NCBI RefSeq assembly: GCF_016411865.1
Contig: NZ_JAEKJA010000003.1
Coordinates: forward strand, 248,001-312,000
DNA length: 64,000 nt
From: Acuticoccus mangrovi
GTDB taxonomy: Bacteria > Pseudomonadota > Alphaproteobacteria > Rhizobiales > Amorphaceae
Reading direction: 5' to 3'
Part shown: one piece after another, positions 49,987 to 60,961 of the stretch
Numbering within the stretch: the first letter of the stretch is position 1
Layout: the number at the start of each line of letters is the position of its first letter
The notes under the pieces: model-generated
The model's database searches: none
Seen by the model: only the letters and a program-made list of their open reading frames with translations
Told to the model about the DNA's origin: nothing
Made by a program: the position numbers and the translations under genes

Positions 49987-52236
49987 TCATCGCCGTGTCA
50001 CGAAGGCGGCTTCAAGCGGGTCGAACGCGGATGGATAGCACGGATCAAGGTCGAGCACCGGGCCCCAGTCCATGCGGAACCGCTCCGCCTCGACCGCCCG
50101 TGCCCAACGCCATATGGCGCCGCCGCGGGAAAACAGCGCGTCGGAGGGCTGTTGGCCGATGCTGACCGACTCGTGGTGGACCGCGGTCGCCGACGGCACG
50201 AGGCAGTTGGCGAGCCCCCGCTCGCGCACCCGCAGGCAGAGATCGATGTCGTTATAAAGCACCGGATAGCGTGCCGCGTCGAAGCCACCAAGCGCAAAAA
50301 ACAGCTCCGCCCGAAGCGCCATCAGCGCCCCCGTGACCGCCGAGACGCTGGTCGCGATCCGTTGCCGGCCCATGTAGCCGCCCGCCCGGCCCGAGAGGAA
50401 GCGCTCGAGGTGGCGAACCCGCGCCTCTCCCGCGAGCACCAGCCCCGCATGTTGAACGCGTCCGTCGGGATAGAGCAGGCGCGCCCCGGCGACCCCGACC
50501 TGTGGACGCGCCGCCGCGACGGCGAGGCGGTCGATGGCGGCGGGATCGGTGAAGGCGATGTCGTTGTTGGCGAATATCAGTATGTCGCCGCGGGCCGCGG
50601 CGGCGCCGAGGTTCGAGAGCGCCGCGAAGTTGAAGGGGCGGTCGTCGCGGATCAGCGTCACCTCGGGCCGGGCGGCGGCCTCCTCCAAAAGGCGCAAGGC
50701 GCGTGCGTCGCGACTGCCGTTGTCGACGAGGATCAACTCCGGAGGGTCCGCCGAGGGCGCGAAGAGCGTCGCGAGGAACCGCGCCAGATGGTGGGGCGCA
50801 TCCCGCGTCGGGGTGATCAGCGAAACCGGCGGACGCGCCGTCGAGGGGCGCACCGCCGGGGCCGCCACGGAGACGCCGCCGCGCCGCTCCACCAGCACGA
50901 AGGGAATGTGGGTGCCCCCTGCCGCGCCGTCGGCGGCGAGCGGCAGTGGCCCTCCGCCCGCCCGCTGCCGGATCGGGTCGGGCGCGGCGAAGCGCTCCGG
51001 CGAGGACGAGAGCCCGAGAACGCGCCACGCGGCGTCGGCGCTCACCGGTCCGGGCGGCGCGCGGCGGATGGCCTCAACGGCCGGCTCCGTCAGACGCTCG
51101 CCGGGCCGAAGGGTGACGTCTGCCGGCGCCGCGTCGGCAGCGACGGCACCGGCGGGCAGCGGTACCGTGCCGCTCGTCGCGACCCGCACCGGCCCCTCGC
51201 GCATCACCGGGCGGGCGAGCCAGCGCGCCAGAGCCGCCCTTTCCTCGCCCCTCCCCCGGCGGTGCCGCCGATCGGCCGGTGTCGCGAGACGCGCCACCGC
51301 CTCGAGACCACCGCCGCGGCTCGTCGCGAGGCGGCTCGTCGCCATGAGCAGCCGTCGCCCGACCGCTTCCCCCGCGAGCCGGACGACGAGGCGGATCCGC
51401 CCCCACGGCGACAAGCGCCGCACGCGGAGCTCCCGCAGATCCACGACGCCGCTCTGGGTGCGCGGACGCAGCACGACGACGGGCGTCGGCCGATCGAGGC
51501 GCACCACCCCGCGGTGCAGCGCGCCGGCGACCGGCCGCAGGATCGCCGCGGTGTCGAGGGGAGACGCCGCCCCCTGCGCCAGGATGCGCGGCTCGACGAG
51601 AGCCGGCGCACCGTCCTCGGTGAGGGCCTTCACCGCAAAGCTCCAGAGGCCGGGGCGAAGCGGCGGCGCGAAGGCGAGCCGCACCGCCCCCGCCTCCTCC
51701 ACCTCGAAGCGGGTGCCCGCGATCCGAACCGCCTCCACCGCGTCGATGGTGATCGCCTCGTCCCAGCCCGGCGGCCGCCGACCCGCCACCTCCGTCTCGG
51801 GCGACGCCTCGCCCGCCTGGCGCGGCGGCAACGCCACCGGCCCCATCCGCCAATCGGGCAGAAGCGACGCCCAGGCCGGGGCCGGCTCCACGGAGAAGGC
51901 GACGATCTTGAGGCGCGCCGCCTTGACCGGCGCGAGGCGGATGGCGTCGAGCGGCGCCGACAGCGCGAAGCGCGCCTCGACCACCTTCGCGACCGCCGGC
52001 ACCGGCAGGGGGATCGGGCCGTCGCCGGTGAGGGCGTCCACCCTCAGGGCCGCGGGGTCTGCGAGGGTGAGGCGGAGGCGCCAGCAGCCCGGCGCGAGCG
52101 CCACCCGCACCACCACGAAGCCGGCTCGGGGCGCGAAGTCCAGGACCTCACCATCCGCGACGACCGCGCCGTCGAGCCGAGCCGTGCCACCGAAGGCGGC
52201 GAGCGCCGCCGCCGCGTCAGGCGAAGATCGGGCCAA
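49987..52236 (-). CDS. Large family 2 glycosyltransferase with unknown N-terminal region
   Basis: About 749 residues. The C-terminal 270 residues are a GT-A glycosyltransferase of the rhamnosyltransferase-like GT2 type: PVSLITPTRDAPHHLARFL, LILVDNGSRDARALRLLEE, the FNFAALSNLGAAAARGD motif, the metal-binding NND in ILIFANNDIAF, and LYNDIDLCLRVRERG. The first roughly 450 residues look beta-rich with repeated hydrophobic strands and no family I recognise. The start is uncertain: a TTG at 52236, twenty bases inside the rfbC end, is the best candidate; the frame stays open upstream through rfbC without meaning. Confidence 0.82.
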   Translation of the reverse strand: MARSSPDAAAALAAFGGTARLDGAVVADGEVLDFAPRAGFVVVRVALAPGCWRLRLTLADPAALRVDALTGDGPIPLPVPAVAKVVEARFALSAPLDAIRLAPVKAARLKIVAFSVEPAPAWASLLPDWRMGPVALPPRQAGEASPETEVAGRRPPGWDEAITIDAVEAVRIAGTRFEVEEAGAVRLAFAPPLRPGLWSFAVKALTEDGAPALVEPRILAQGAASPLDTAAILRPVAGALHRGVVRLDRPTPVVVLRPRTQSGVVDLRELRVRRLSPWGRIRLVVRLAGEAVGRRLLMATSRLATSRGGGLEAVARLATPADRRHRRGRGEERAALARWLARPVMREGPVRVATSGTVPLPAGAVAADAAPADVTLRPGERLTEPAVEAIRRAPPGPVSADAAWRVLGLSSSPERFAAPDPIRQRAGGGPLPLAADGAAGGTHIPFVLVERRGGVSVAAPAVRPSTARPPVSLITPTRDAPHHLARFLATLFAPSADPPELILVDNGSRDARALRLLEEAAARPEVTLIRDDRPFNFAALSNLGAAAARGDILIFANNDIAFTDPAAIDRLAVAAARPQVGVAGARLLYPDGRVQHAGLVLAGEARVRHLERFLSGRAGGYMGRQRIATSVSAVTGALMALRAELFFALGGFDAARYPVLYNDIDLCLRVRERGLANCLVPSATAVHHESVSIGQQPSDALFSRGGAIWRWARAVEAERFRMDWGPVLDLDPCYPSAFDPLEAAFVTRR

Positions 52237-52804
52237 GCGCGCCGAAGGCGGGAAGCTCCCGATCCTTCTCCGAAAGCATGGCCGCCGCCGGATCGATGCC
52301 CCAGTCGATGGCGAGGTCGGGATCGTCGAAGCGGATCCCGCCCTCGCTCGCCTTGTCGTAGAAGCCGTCGACCTTGTAGCAGACCGCCGTGTCGGGCTCG
52401 CGCGTGACGAAGCCGTGCGCAAATCCGCGCGGCACCAGAAGCTGCGCCCCGTTCTCGGCGCTGAGCTCGGCCCCCACCCAGCGGCCGTAGGTGGGCGAGG
52501 CGCGGCGCAGGTCCACGGCGACGTCGAAAATCGCCCCCTGCACCACGCGCACCAGCTTCGCCTGAGCATACGGGGGGGCCTGAAAATGCAACCCGCGAAT
52601 GGTGCCCACAGCCCTGGACAAGCTTTGATTATCCTGTACGAAGTCGAGCGCGAGGCCCGCTTCGGCCATGCGCCGGGCGTTGTAGGTCTCCTCGAACCAC
52701 CCGCGGTCGTCCTGGAAGCGGCCCGGCCGGAAGAGGACAACGTCTTTGATTTCCAGCGGGACGATCTCCACGCGAGGCTCCGAAGTGTTTTGGCTCGTTG
52801 CCAT
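52217..52804 (-). CDS. rfbC: dTDP-4-dehydrorhamnose 3,5-epimerase (RmlC family)
   Basis: A 195-residue cupin epimerase in dTDP-rhamnose synthesis. The motif DNQSLSRAVGTIRGLHFQAP contains the catalytic histidine of RGLHFQ, and KLVRVVQGAIFDVAVDLR and VPRGFAHGFVT are classical. The remaining rhamnose genes rfbA, rfbB and rfbD are not in the window. It overlaps the downstream glycosyltransferase by about 20 bases, and is divergent from another glycosyltransferase with 48 bases between. This places rhamnose in the local surface glycan. Confidence 0.95.
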   Translation of the reverse strand: MATSQNTSEPRVEIVPLEIKDVVLFRPGRFQDDRGWFEETYNARRMAEAGLALDFVQDNQSLSRAVGTIRGLHFQAPPYAQAKLVRVVQGAIFDVAVDLRRASPTYGRWVGAELSAENGAQLLVPRGFAHGFVTREPDTAVCYKVDGFYDKASEGGIRFDDPDLAIDWGIDPAAAMLSEKDRELPAFGALGPIFA

Positions 52805-52852
52805 TAGCGTGTATGACGTTGGGAGCGCGATGGCAAAGCGGAGTCCCTACGC

Positions 52853-54292
52853 GTGAGCCGACCCCTCGTCCTGCTCGACCTCACCCGCCTCTTCAGTGCG
52901 GCGGGGCGCTCGGCCCCAACGGGCATCGAGCGGGTGGAATATGCCTACGCCCGCTGGCTGCTCGGCCACAGCAGCGTCCATGCGCGCTTCGTCGTCACGC
53001 TGAACAGCAGCGTGCGCCTCGTCGCCGACAACCAGGTCCCCACCTTCCTCGACCGTCAGCAGCGCACCTGGGCAGCCGGCGCGGAGGGCTTCTCCGCGGC
53101 CAAGGCGATCGAGAACATCAACAAATTCCTCTCCGGCGGCGAGCTGGTGCCGGCGCCCAAGCTCGGCTACCTGTCGCGCGAGGAGCGCATTCAGCGCCGC
53201 ACCCGCCGCCACAGCGGCAAGCCCTCCACGCTTGCGAACTGGGCCCAGCAGATGGCGAGCCGTTGGGCGGGCGAGCCGCTCAGCCCGCTGCTGCAGCGCT
53301 CCAGCCGTCGCCGCTCGGTGGTCTACCTGCGCGTCTCGCCCGACAAGATGGAAAATCCGTCGCCGATCGGGCGCTTGAAGACCTTTCCCAACATCAAGAT
53401 GGTGACGTTGGCGCACGACGTCATTCCGGTCGACCATCCGGAATATGTGCGCCCGAAATCGACCGAGGTCTGCGCCGCGCGGATCCGCACGATGGCGCGT
53501 TATTCCGACGGGATCATCGCGACGTCCCGCTACGTCGCCGATCGGCTTGCCCCCTGGCTCGGCCCCCAGCCGCCGCTCCTCACGATCTCCCACATCGGCA
53601 TGGACACGACGGGCGGCAGCCGGATGAGCGAGCTTCCGGACCTCGTCCGCACGCCCTATTTCCTCATCATCTCCACCATCGAGGCGCGCAAGAACCACCT
53701 GCTCCTCCTCAACATCTGGCAGCGTCTCGTGGCCGAGTTCGGCGACGCCGCGCCCAAGCTCATCATCGCCGGCAAGCGCGGCTGGGAGGCCCAGACCACC
53801 CTCGCGATGCTCGACCGGGCCCGCGCCCTTGACCGCCACGTCTACGAGGCCGGCGCCGTGCCGGACGAGGCGCTCGACGTGCTGCGGCGCAATGCCACCG
53901 CGCTGTTGATGCCCTCCTTCGTGGAAGGCTTCGGCATGCCGGTCACCGAGGCGCTCGCCGTCGACACCCCGGTGATCGCATCCGACATACCGGTTTTCCG
54001 CGAAGTCGTGGGCGACGCCGCGGAGCTGATCGACCCGACGGACGGCCCCGCCTGGCGCGCCGCGATCCTCGACTATGCAGCGCCCGATTCGCCGCGCCGC
54101 GCCGCCGCCCTCGCCCGCGCCCAGCGCTTCGCGGCACCCACCTGGCAGAGCCATTTCGCCCGCGTCGCACCCTTCCTCGAGGAGGTCATCGGCGAGACGC
54201 GGCCGAGCCTTTCGCAGAAAGCCCGCGAGGCGCTGCGCAAGGTGAGCTTCGAACCGGCACCCGACCGCGGGCGCCTCATGCCGCGGCACTGA
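52853..54292 (+). CDS. Family 4-type glycosyltransferase (GT-B fold)
   Basis: A 479-residue glycosyltransferase of the GT4 group. The N terminus LVLLDLTRLFSAAG, followed by PTGIERVEYAYARWL, is the pattern of rhizobial polysaccharide mannosyl- and fucosyl-transferases. The C-terminal donor domain shows PYFLIISTIEARKNHLLLL and FVEGFGMPVTEALAVDTPVI, where the two glutamates flank the sugar-nucleotide pocket. GTG start. It is read away from rfbC from a shared short promoter region. Confidence 0.9.
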   Translation: MSRPLVLLDLTRLFSAAGRSAPTGIERVEYAYARWLLGHSSVHARFVVTLNSSVRLVADNQVPTFLDRQQRTWAAGAEGFSAAKAIENINKFLSGGELVPAPKLGYLSREERIQRRTRRHSGKPSTLANWAQQMASRWAGEPLSPLLQRSSRRRSVVYLRVSPDKMENPSPIGRLKTFPNIKMVTLAHDVIPVDHPEYVRPKSTEVCAARIRTMARYSDGIIATSRYVADRLAPWLGPQPPLLTISHIGMDTTGGSRMSELPDLVRTPYFLIISTIEARKNHLLLLNIWQRLVAEFGDAAPKLIIAGKRGWEAQTTLAMLDRARALDRHVYEAGAVPDEALDVLRRNATALLMPSFVEGFGMPVTEALAVDTPVIASDIPVFREVVGDAAELIDPTDGPAWRAAILDYAAPDSPRRAAALARAQRFAAPTWQSHFARVAPFLEEVIGETRPSLSQKAREALRKVSFEPAPDRGRLMPRH

Positions 54293-54330
54293 CGGCACAC
54301 GCCATCAATTTCACGCATATCCGGGTCTAG

Positions 54331-55680
<1,350 letters not shown>

Positions 55681-55704
55681 GTCGAGACGCGTTTACCCTC
55701 GGTT

Positions 55705-55733
55705 GTGCCGCCTCCACATTGGGGGCGGCGCAC
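55705..55733 (+). terminator. Terminator-like hairpin after eno
   Basis: GTGC plus GCCGCC on the left pair with GGCGGC plus GCAC on the right around ACATT, just 24 bases after the eno stop. No T-run follows. It probably separates eno from the RTX gene that starts 39 bases on. Confidence 0.5.
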
Positions 55734-55771
55734 CCTGATGCGCCACGTTCTTCTCAACGAGGAGCCGGCGC

Positions 55772-58006
55772 ATGGAGACGATTTCAATCTCCGGCCTGCA
55801 CCGAGCCTTCGGCTTTTCCGATGCGGGCTACATCATCTCGGCAAGCGGCACCCGCTACGTCTTCGACGAGAGGGCCGTGGTCACGGCCTCCGCCGAGGCG
55901 GTGCTGGGGATCGGCTACACCGACAACTTCATCGATATCCACGGCACGCTGACCTCCACGGCGGCGACGGCGCTGCACCTTGCCGGCGCCGGGCGCAACA
56001 CGGTCTATCTCGGCACCAAGGCGACCCTCACCTCCTCGTCCGTCACGATGCTGATCGAGGGCGCCGACAACGTCGTCCACAACTATGGCCGCCTCGTCTC
56101 CGACCGGGCCAACGCCGTCGCCTTCACCGGCAACAACGCCACCTACTCCAACGGCGGCCTCATCGAGGGGGCGACCAACGCGATCTTCCTCGGCGGCCAC
56201 TTCGGCGTCGGCCTCAACACCGGCACGCTGCGCTCCGGCCTCTCGGCGGTCTACGTCCACGGCAACTTCAACACCTTCACCAACGAGGGGACCATCGAGG
56301 CCGGTGACGTGGGCCTGCGCATCGACGGGACCGGCACCGACGTCACCAACGCCGGCACCATCATCGGCACCTTCGGCGGCGTCGAGACCGGCGCCGGCAA
56401 CCGCACCGTGCTGCGCAATACGGGCACCATCCTCACCGCCTCCGGCCCCACCGTGCGCACCGACACCGACGCCGACCAGAACGCCACCATCATCAACGCC
56501 GGCACCATCGACGCCGCGACCGACACCGGCGTCGCGATCTCCGGCGGCGACGGCAAGGAGGTCGTCACCAACTGGGGCGTCATCCGTGGCGACGTCGACC
56601 TCGGCGACGGCAACGACAAGTTCGAGTTCACCGGCGCCGGCATCGTCGTGGGCATCCTCACCGGGGGCGACGGGCGCGACACGCTAATCGGGGCCGGGCG
56701 TGCCGACCGCCTCTTCGGCGGCGCCGGCAACGACAGCCTGCGCGGCAACGACCAGAACGACCGCCTGTTCGGCGACGCCGGCGTCGACACCCTCCATGGC
56801 AACGACGGCAACGACCTCCTCAACGGCGGAGCCGACCGCGACATCCTGCGGGGCGGCCCCGGCAACGACACCCTTCAGGGCGCCCACGGCAACGACGCGC
56901 TCTTCGGCGACGACGGAAACGACCGGATCGCCGGCGAGATCGGCCCGGACATGATCAACGGCGGCGCCGGCAACGACTATCTCGACGGGGGCGACGACAA
57001 CGACATCCTCTACGGCGGCGACGGCTTCGATTCCCTGTTCGGCCAAGGCGGTCACGACCGTCTCTACGGCGGCGAATGGGGCGACGGCCTCAACGGCGGT
57101 CCGGGAGCCGACCTCATCGAGGGCGAAGGCGGCAACGATCGCGCCGTCGGCGGGTCGGGCAACGACACCTTGCGCGGTGGTCCCGGGCGCGATCTCCTGC
57201 GCGGCGACGGCGATCGCGACGAGCTCGACGGCGGCGCCGACTTCGACACCCTCGAAGGCGGCAGCGGCGATGACACGCTCCTCGGTCAGGCCGGCGCCGA
57301 TCGCCTCAACGGTCAGGAAGGCGACGACGTCCTCGAGGGCGGCAGCGAGAACGACTTTCTCTGGGGCGCCACCGGCAACGACCTCCTCAAGGGCGATGCC
57401 GGCCGCGACACCATCTATGGCGGCATCGGCGCCGACACGCTCTATGCCGGCACCGGCGGCGACTTTCTCTACGGCGAGGCCAACAACGACTATCTCGTCG
57501 GCAGCCCGCAACCCGACGAGCTCGACGGTGGTCCGGGCAGCGACACCCTCTCCGGCCTCGCCGGCGCCGACCTGATGAAGGGCGAGGAAGGCAACGATCT
57601 CCTCCTCGGCGCCCAGGGCGACGACTTCATGCGTGGCGGCAACCACAACGACAGCATCGCCGGCCACGACGGCGCCGACCGACTGTTCGGCGAGCCCGGC
57701 AACGACAGCCTCGACGGCGGCGCGCACAACGACGTGCTGAACGGCGGCCCGGGCAACGACGATCTCTGGGGCGGCCCCGGTGCCGACACCTTCTACATGG
57801 TCCCGCGCACCGACCACGACGTGATCCACGACTTCCAGAAAGGGGTGGACCGGCTGCACCTCGGCTTCTTCGACATGACGCTGCAGTCCGCGCGGGCGGC
57901 GGCGACGCAACAGGGGCCGCATCTCGTCATCGCCCTCGCCGCCGGCCAATCGGTCACCATCGAGAACGTCACGTTCAACGACATCGTCGGCGACATCCTC
58001 GTCTAG
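55772..58006 (+). CDS. Large RTX calcium-binding protein
   Basis: A 744-residue acidic, glycine- and aspartate-rich protein. Residues about 1-280 form a repeating, beta-helix-like region of short strands with motifs such as ADNVVHNYGRLVSD and FNTFTNEGTIEAGD. From about 290 to 680 it is a run of calcium-binding nonapeptides (GGxGxDxLx), for example GGAGNDSLRGNDQNDRLFGD. The last 60 residues, with GADTFYMVPRTDHDVIHDF and a short hydrophobic end, look like the C-terminal secretion region of type I secreted proteins. No signal peptide is present. No enzymatic domain is seen; an adhesin or surface-layer role is a guess. Confidence 0.85.
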   Translation: METISISGLHRAFGFSDAGYIISASGTRYVFDERAVVTASAEAVLGIGYTDNFIDIHGTLTSTAATALHLAGAGRNTVYLGTKATLTSSSVTMLIEGADNVVHNYGRLVSDRANAVAFTGNNATYSNGGLIEGATNAIFLGGHFGVGLNTGTLRSGLSAVYVHGNFNTFTNEGTIEAGDVGLRIDGTGTDVTNAGTIIGTFGGVETGAGNRTVLRNTGTILTASGPTVRTDTDADQNATIINAGTIDAATDTGVAISGGDGKEVVTNWGVIRGDVDLGDGNDKFEFTGAGIVVGILTGGDGRDTLIGAGRADRLFGGAGNDSLRGNDQNDRLFGDAGVDTLHGNDGNDLLNGGADRDILRGGPGNDTLQGAHGNDALFGDDGNDRIAGEIGPDMINGGAGNDYLDGGDDNDILYGGDGFDSLFGQGGHDRLYGGEWGDGLNGGPGADLIEGEGGNDRAVGGSGNDTLRGGPGRDLLRGDGDRDELDGGADFDTLEGGSGDDTLLGQAGADRLNGQEGDDVLEGGSENDFLWGATGNDLLKGDAGRDTIYGGIGADTLYAGTGGDFLYGEANNDYLVGSPQPDELDGGPGSDTLSGLAGADLMKGEEGNDLLLGAQGDDFMRGGNHNDSIAGHDGADRLFGEPGNDSLDGGAHNDVLNGGPGNDDLWGGPGADTFYMVPRTDHDVIHDFQKGVDRLHLGFFDMTLQSARAAATQQGPHLVIALAAGQSVTIENVTFNDIVGDILV

Positions 58007-58016
58007 CGCGCTTGCC

Positions 58017-58039
58017 GCTCAGGTTGGATCAACTTGAGC
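58017..58039. repeat. Imperfect palindrome, copy 1
   Basis: GCTCA and GTT paired with AAC and TGAGC around GGATC, eleven bases after the RTX stop. It shares the core GGTTGGATCAAC/CAACCTGATCCAGGTTG with the perfect hairpin 42 bases further on. Confidence 0.5.
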
Positions 58040-58080
58040 GAAGAGCAATCGCGCCAGATCTGGAGAGCGAGCACGCATTT

Positions 58081-58109
58081 CCCACTCAACCTGATCCAGG
58101 TTGAGTGGG
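58081..58109. terminator. Perfect 13-base hairpin between RTX gene and tgt
   Basis: CCCACTCAACCTG, loop ATC, CAGGTTGAGTGGG. It lies between two convergent genes, so it can stop transcription from both sides. The palindromic core is repeated imperfectly upstream, which also suits an interspersed palindromic element. Confidence 0.6.
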
Positions 58110-58186
58110 ACGTGTTCTAGCGGCGCGCGGCGGCCCCACCCGACGCGCCTCGCGTAGAGGCGCCCGCTACGGCGGGCTGGCGGCGC

Positions 58187-59290
58187 CTACGGCCAGACGG
58201 TGCGCCACCGCCGCGCCGTCTCGGCGAAGCGGCCGGCCTCGATCGCCTCTCTCAGCTCGCGCATCAGGCGCTGATAGAAATGGATGTTGGCCCAGGAGAG
58301 GAGCGTCGCCCCGAGCGGCTCGCCCACCCGGACGAGATGGTGCAGATAGGCACGCGAATAGTCCGCCGCCGCCGGGCAGTCGCTCTCTGGATCGAGCGGC
58401 GACATATCCTCGGCGAACCGGGCGTTCTTGAGGTTGAGCTTGCCCTCAGACGTGTAGGCGACGCCGTGGCGGCCGGCGCGCGTCGGCATCACGCAGTCGA
58501 ACATGTCGATGCCGCGCTCCACCGCGCCGATGATGTCGGCGGGGGTGCCGACACCCATCAGATAGCGCGGCGCGTCGGCCGGCAGATGCGGCTCGGTGAT
58601 CTCGACGGTCTCGAACATCTCCGCCTGCGGCTCGCCCACCGCGAGACCGCCGATCGCGTAGCCCTCGAAGCCGATGTCGACGATCCCGTCGGCAGAGCGC
58701 ACCCGCTCGTCGCGATCGGTGCCGCCCTGCACGATGGCGAACTGGAGGAGCCCCTCCGCGGCCTCGGCGCGGAAGGCACGGCGGGCGCGGGCCGCCCAGT
58801 CGAGCGACAGCCGGTTCGCCCGCCTCACCTCCTCGATGGGCGCGGGCAGCCGCACGCACTCGTCGAGCTGCATCTGGATGTCGGCACCGAGCTTCAGCTG
58901 AATCTCAACCGCCTTTTCCGGCGTCAGGCGGTGCATCGAGCCGTCGACGTGGCTCTTGAAGGTCACCCCCTCCGGGTCGACGCGGCGCAGGTCGGACAGG
59001 CTCATGACCTGGAAGCCGCCCGAGTCCGTCAGAATGGTGCTGTCCCACCCCATGAAGCGGTGGAGGCCGCCGAGGCGGGCCATGCGGTCGGCGCCGGGTC
59101 GCAACATCAGATGATAGGTGTTGCCGAGCACCACCTGGGTGCCGGTCGACGCGACGTCGCGCAGCTGCATCGTCTTCACCGTCGCCTGCGTGCCGACGGG
59201 CATGAAGGTGGGCGTGTCGACGACACCGTGGGGCGTCGCGAGGCGGCCACGTCGGGCGCCCCCGTCGCGGGCGAGAAGGGTGAAGCTCAT
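58187..59290 (-). CDS. tgt: Queuine tRNA-ribosyltransferase
   Basis: Exchanges guanine 34 for preQ1 in tRNAs with GUN anticodons. The 367-residue TIM barrel shows [58 protein letters not shown] and [14 protein letters not shown]. In the C-terminal zinc region, [21 protein letters not shown] keeps only one of the three usual cysteines (normally CDCYTC) plus the histidine. Similar loss occurs in some alphaproteobacterial Tgt proteins, to my memory. Its ATG overlaps the queA stop, so the two queuosine genes are coupled. Confidence 0.95.
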   Translation of the reverse strand: MSFTLLARDGGARRGRLATPHGVVDTPTFMPVGTQATVKTMQLRDVASTGTQVVLGNTYHLMLRPGADRMARLGGLHRFMGWDSTILTDSGGFQVMSLSDLRRVDPEGVTFKSHVDGSMHRLTPEKAVEIQLKLGADIQMQLDECVRLPAPIEEVRRANRLSLDWAARARRAFRAEAAEGLLQFAIVQGGTDRDERVRSADGIVDIGFEGYAIGGLAVGEPQAEMFETVEITEPHLPADAPRYLMGVGTPADIIGAVERGIDMFDCVMPTRAGRHGVAYTSEGKLNLKNARFAEDMSPLDPESDCPAAADYSRAYLHHLVRVGEPLGATLLSWANIHFYQRLMRELREAIEAGRFAETARRWRTVWP

Positions 59291-60354
59291 CGGGGGTCCG
59301 CGAAGATCAGCGACGCATCGCCGTAGGAATAGAAACGATAGTCGTGGCGAAGGGCGTGGGCGTAGATCGCCCGCATGCGCGCCAGCCCCGCGAACGCTGC
59401 CACCAGCATCAGCAGCGTCGAGCGCGGCAGATGGAAGTTGGTGAGAAGAGCATCGGCCACGTGGAAGCGGAAGCCGGGGCGGATGAAGAGGCGCGTGTCG
59501 CCGGTGAAGGGCGCGAGCACCCCCTCCCCCGCCGCACTCTCCAGAAGCCGCAGCGAGGTGGTGCCGACGGCGACGATCCGCCCCCCCGCCGCCTTGGTCG
59601 CGGCGATCTCGGCGACGGTGGCGGCCGACACGGTGCCCCACTCGGCGTGCATCTCGTGCTCGTTGAGGTGCTCGGTCTTGACCGGCAAGAAGGTGCCCGC
59701 CCCGACGTGGAGCGTCACCCGCGAGAGGCCGATCCCCCGCTCGGCGAGCGCCGAGAACAGGCGGTCGGTGAAATGGAGCCCGGCGGTCGGGGCGGCGACC
59801 GAGCCCGGAGGGTCGGCATAGACGGTCTGGTAGTCACTCTCGTCGCGGGCGTCGGGCGCGCGCTTCGCCGCGATATAAGGGGGCAGCGGCATCGCGCCGG
59901 CGGCGAGCGGATCGGCCGCGAAGCGCACCGTCACGGTCGGCCCCGTGCGCGCCTCCACGCGCCCCTCCACCACGCCGCCCGGGACGGGGAAGCGCAGTGT
60001 GTCGCCCTCGCCGATGCGCTTGGCGGGCTTGGCGAACGCCGTCCAGCGCAAGGGCTCGTCCTCCACGAGGAGGGTGAGCTCCACCCGCGCGGTGCCGGCC
60101 GGCCGCAGCCGCTCGCCCACGAGGCGGGCAGGGATCACGCGGCTGTCGTTCACCACGAGACGGTCGCCGGGGGCGAGGATCTGCGGCAGGTCGCGCACGA
60201 TCCTGTCCTCGAGGCGCCCGTCGGCGTAGGAGGTCAGGAGCCGGGCGGCATCGCGCGGCTCGGCCGGGCGCAGCGCGATGCGCGCGTCCGGCAGCTCGAA
60301 ATCATAGTCGGACAGGGAGTCGCCGTCGGCGACCCCCGCTGGCACGGCGCTCAA
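59287..60354 (-). CDS. queA: S-adenosylmethionine:tRNA ribosyltransferase-isomerase
   Basis: Transfers and rearranges the ribose of AdoMet onto preQ1-tRNA to give epoxyqueuosine. The 355-residue protein has the start region [70 protein letters not shown] and [16 protein letters not shown]. The TTG at 60354 directly follows the cyclophilin stop; the first 14 residues before the family start are poorly supported. Position between cyclophilin and tgt is common in this group. Confidence 0.94.
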   Translation of the reverse strand: MSAVPAGVADGDSLSDYDFELPDARIALRPAEPRDAARLLTSYADGRLEDRIVRDLPQILAPGDRLVVNDSRVIPARLVGERLRPAGTARVELTLLVEDEPLRWTAFAKPAKRIGEGDTLRFPVPGGVVEGRVEARTGPTVTVRFAADPLAAGAMPLPPYIAAKRAPDARDESDYQTVYADPPGSVAAPTAGLHFTDRLFSALAERGIGLSRVTLHVGAGTFLPVKTEHLNEHEMHAEWGTVSAATVAEIAATKAAGGRIVAVGTTSLRLLESAAGEGVLAPFTGDTRLFIRPGFRFHVADALLTNFHLPRSTLLMLVAAFAGLARMRAIYAHALRHDYRFYSYGDASLIFADPR

Positions 60355-60894
60355 TCAGCCGTCGGCGCCGATGCGCGCCTTGAGGATGCGGTCGGGGTTC
60401 GACACCGCACCGTTGTTCTGCATCGTGCCGGCCTTCAGCCCGTCGATATACTCCATGCCGTCGAGCACGCGGCCGAACACCGTGTACTGGCGGTTGAGGC
60501 TCGGCGCCGCGTCGAACATGATGAAGAACTGCGAGTTGGCGCTGTTGGGATCCATGGTGCGGGCCATCGACACGATGCCGCGCACGTGCGGCTCGTTGTT
60601 GAACTCCTGCTTCAGGTCCGGATAGTCGGAGCCGCCGGCGCCGGTGCCCGTCGGATCGCCGGTCTGGGCCATGAAGCCCGGGATGACGCGGTGGAAGGGC
60701 ACGCCGTCGTAGAAGCCCTCGCGCGCCAGCGTCTTGATGCGCTCGACGTGGTTCGGCGCGAGGTCCGGCAGGAGCTCGATGATGACGTTGCCGTCCTCGA
60801 GCTCCAGGATGAGCGTGTTCTCCGGATCGGCGGCGGCCGCGTAGGCGGTGGTGCACAGCGCCATGGCGGCGGCTGCGAGCAGGCGGGAAATCAT
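60355..60894 (-). CDS. Exported peptidyl-prolyl cis-trans isomerase, cyclophilin type
   Basis: A 179-residue protein with a signal peptide (ISRLLAAAAMALCTTAYAAA), so probably periplasmic. The cyclophilin core shows the catalytic FHRVIPGFMAQTGDPTGTG, FNNEPHVRGIVSMA and SANSQFFIMFDAAPSLNRQY. The ATG at 60894 is chosen because GAGGAG lies seven bases upstream; 60909 would put the ribosome site inside the gene. It is followed directly by queA. Confidence 0.92.
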   Translation of the reverse strand: MISRLLAAAAMALCTTAYAAAADPENTLILELEDGNVIIELLPDLAPNHVERIKTLAREGFYDGVPFHRVIPGFMAQTGDPTGTGAGGSDYPDLKQEFNNEPHVRGIVSMARTMDPNSANSQFFIMFDAAPSLNRQYTVFGRVLDGMEYIDGLKAGTMQNNGAVSNPDRILKARIGADG

Positions 60895-60961
60895 CGATTG
60901 GCTCCTCATTGTTGGTCGTCTGGCCGATGCGGTTCTGCGACCGCCACCGGCTGCGGCCCGG

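Noticed and set aside
52237-52740. GT2 glycosyltransferase extending upstream over rfbC
   Set aside because: The frame is open there but rfbC is a clear real gene on the same strand in another frame, and the extra translation shows no family features.
55772-58006. Tandem DNA repeats or CRISPR-like array
   Set aside because: The periodicity comes from the encoded GGxGxDxLx nonapeptides; the units vary and stay in one reading frame.
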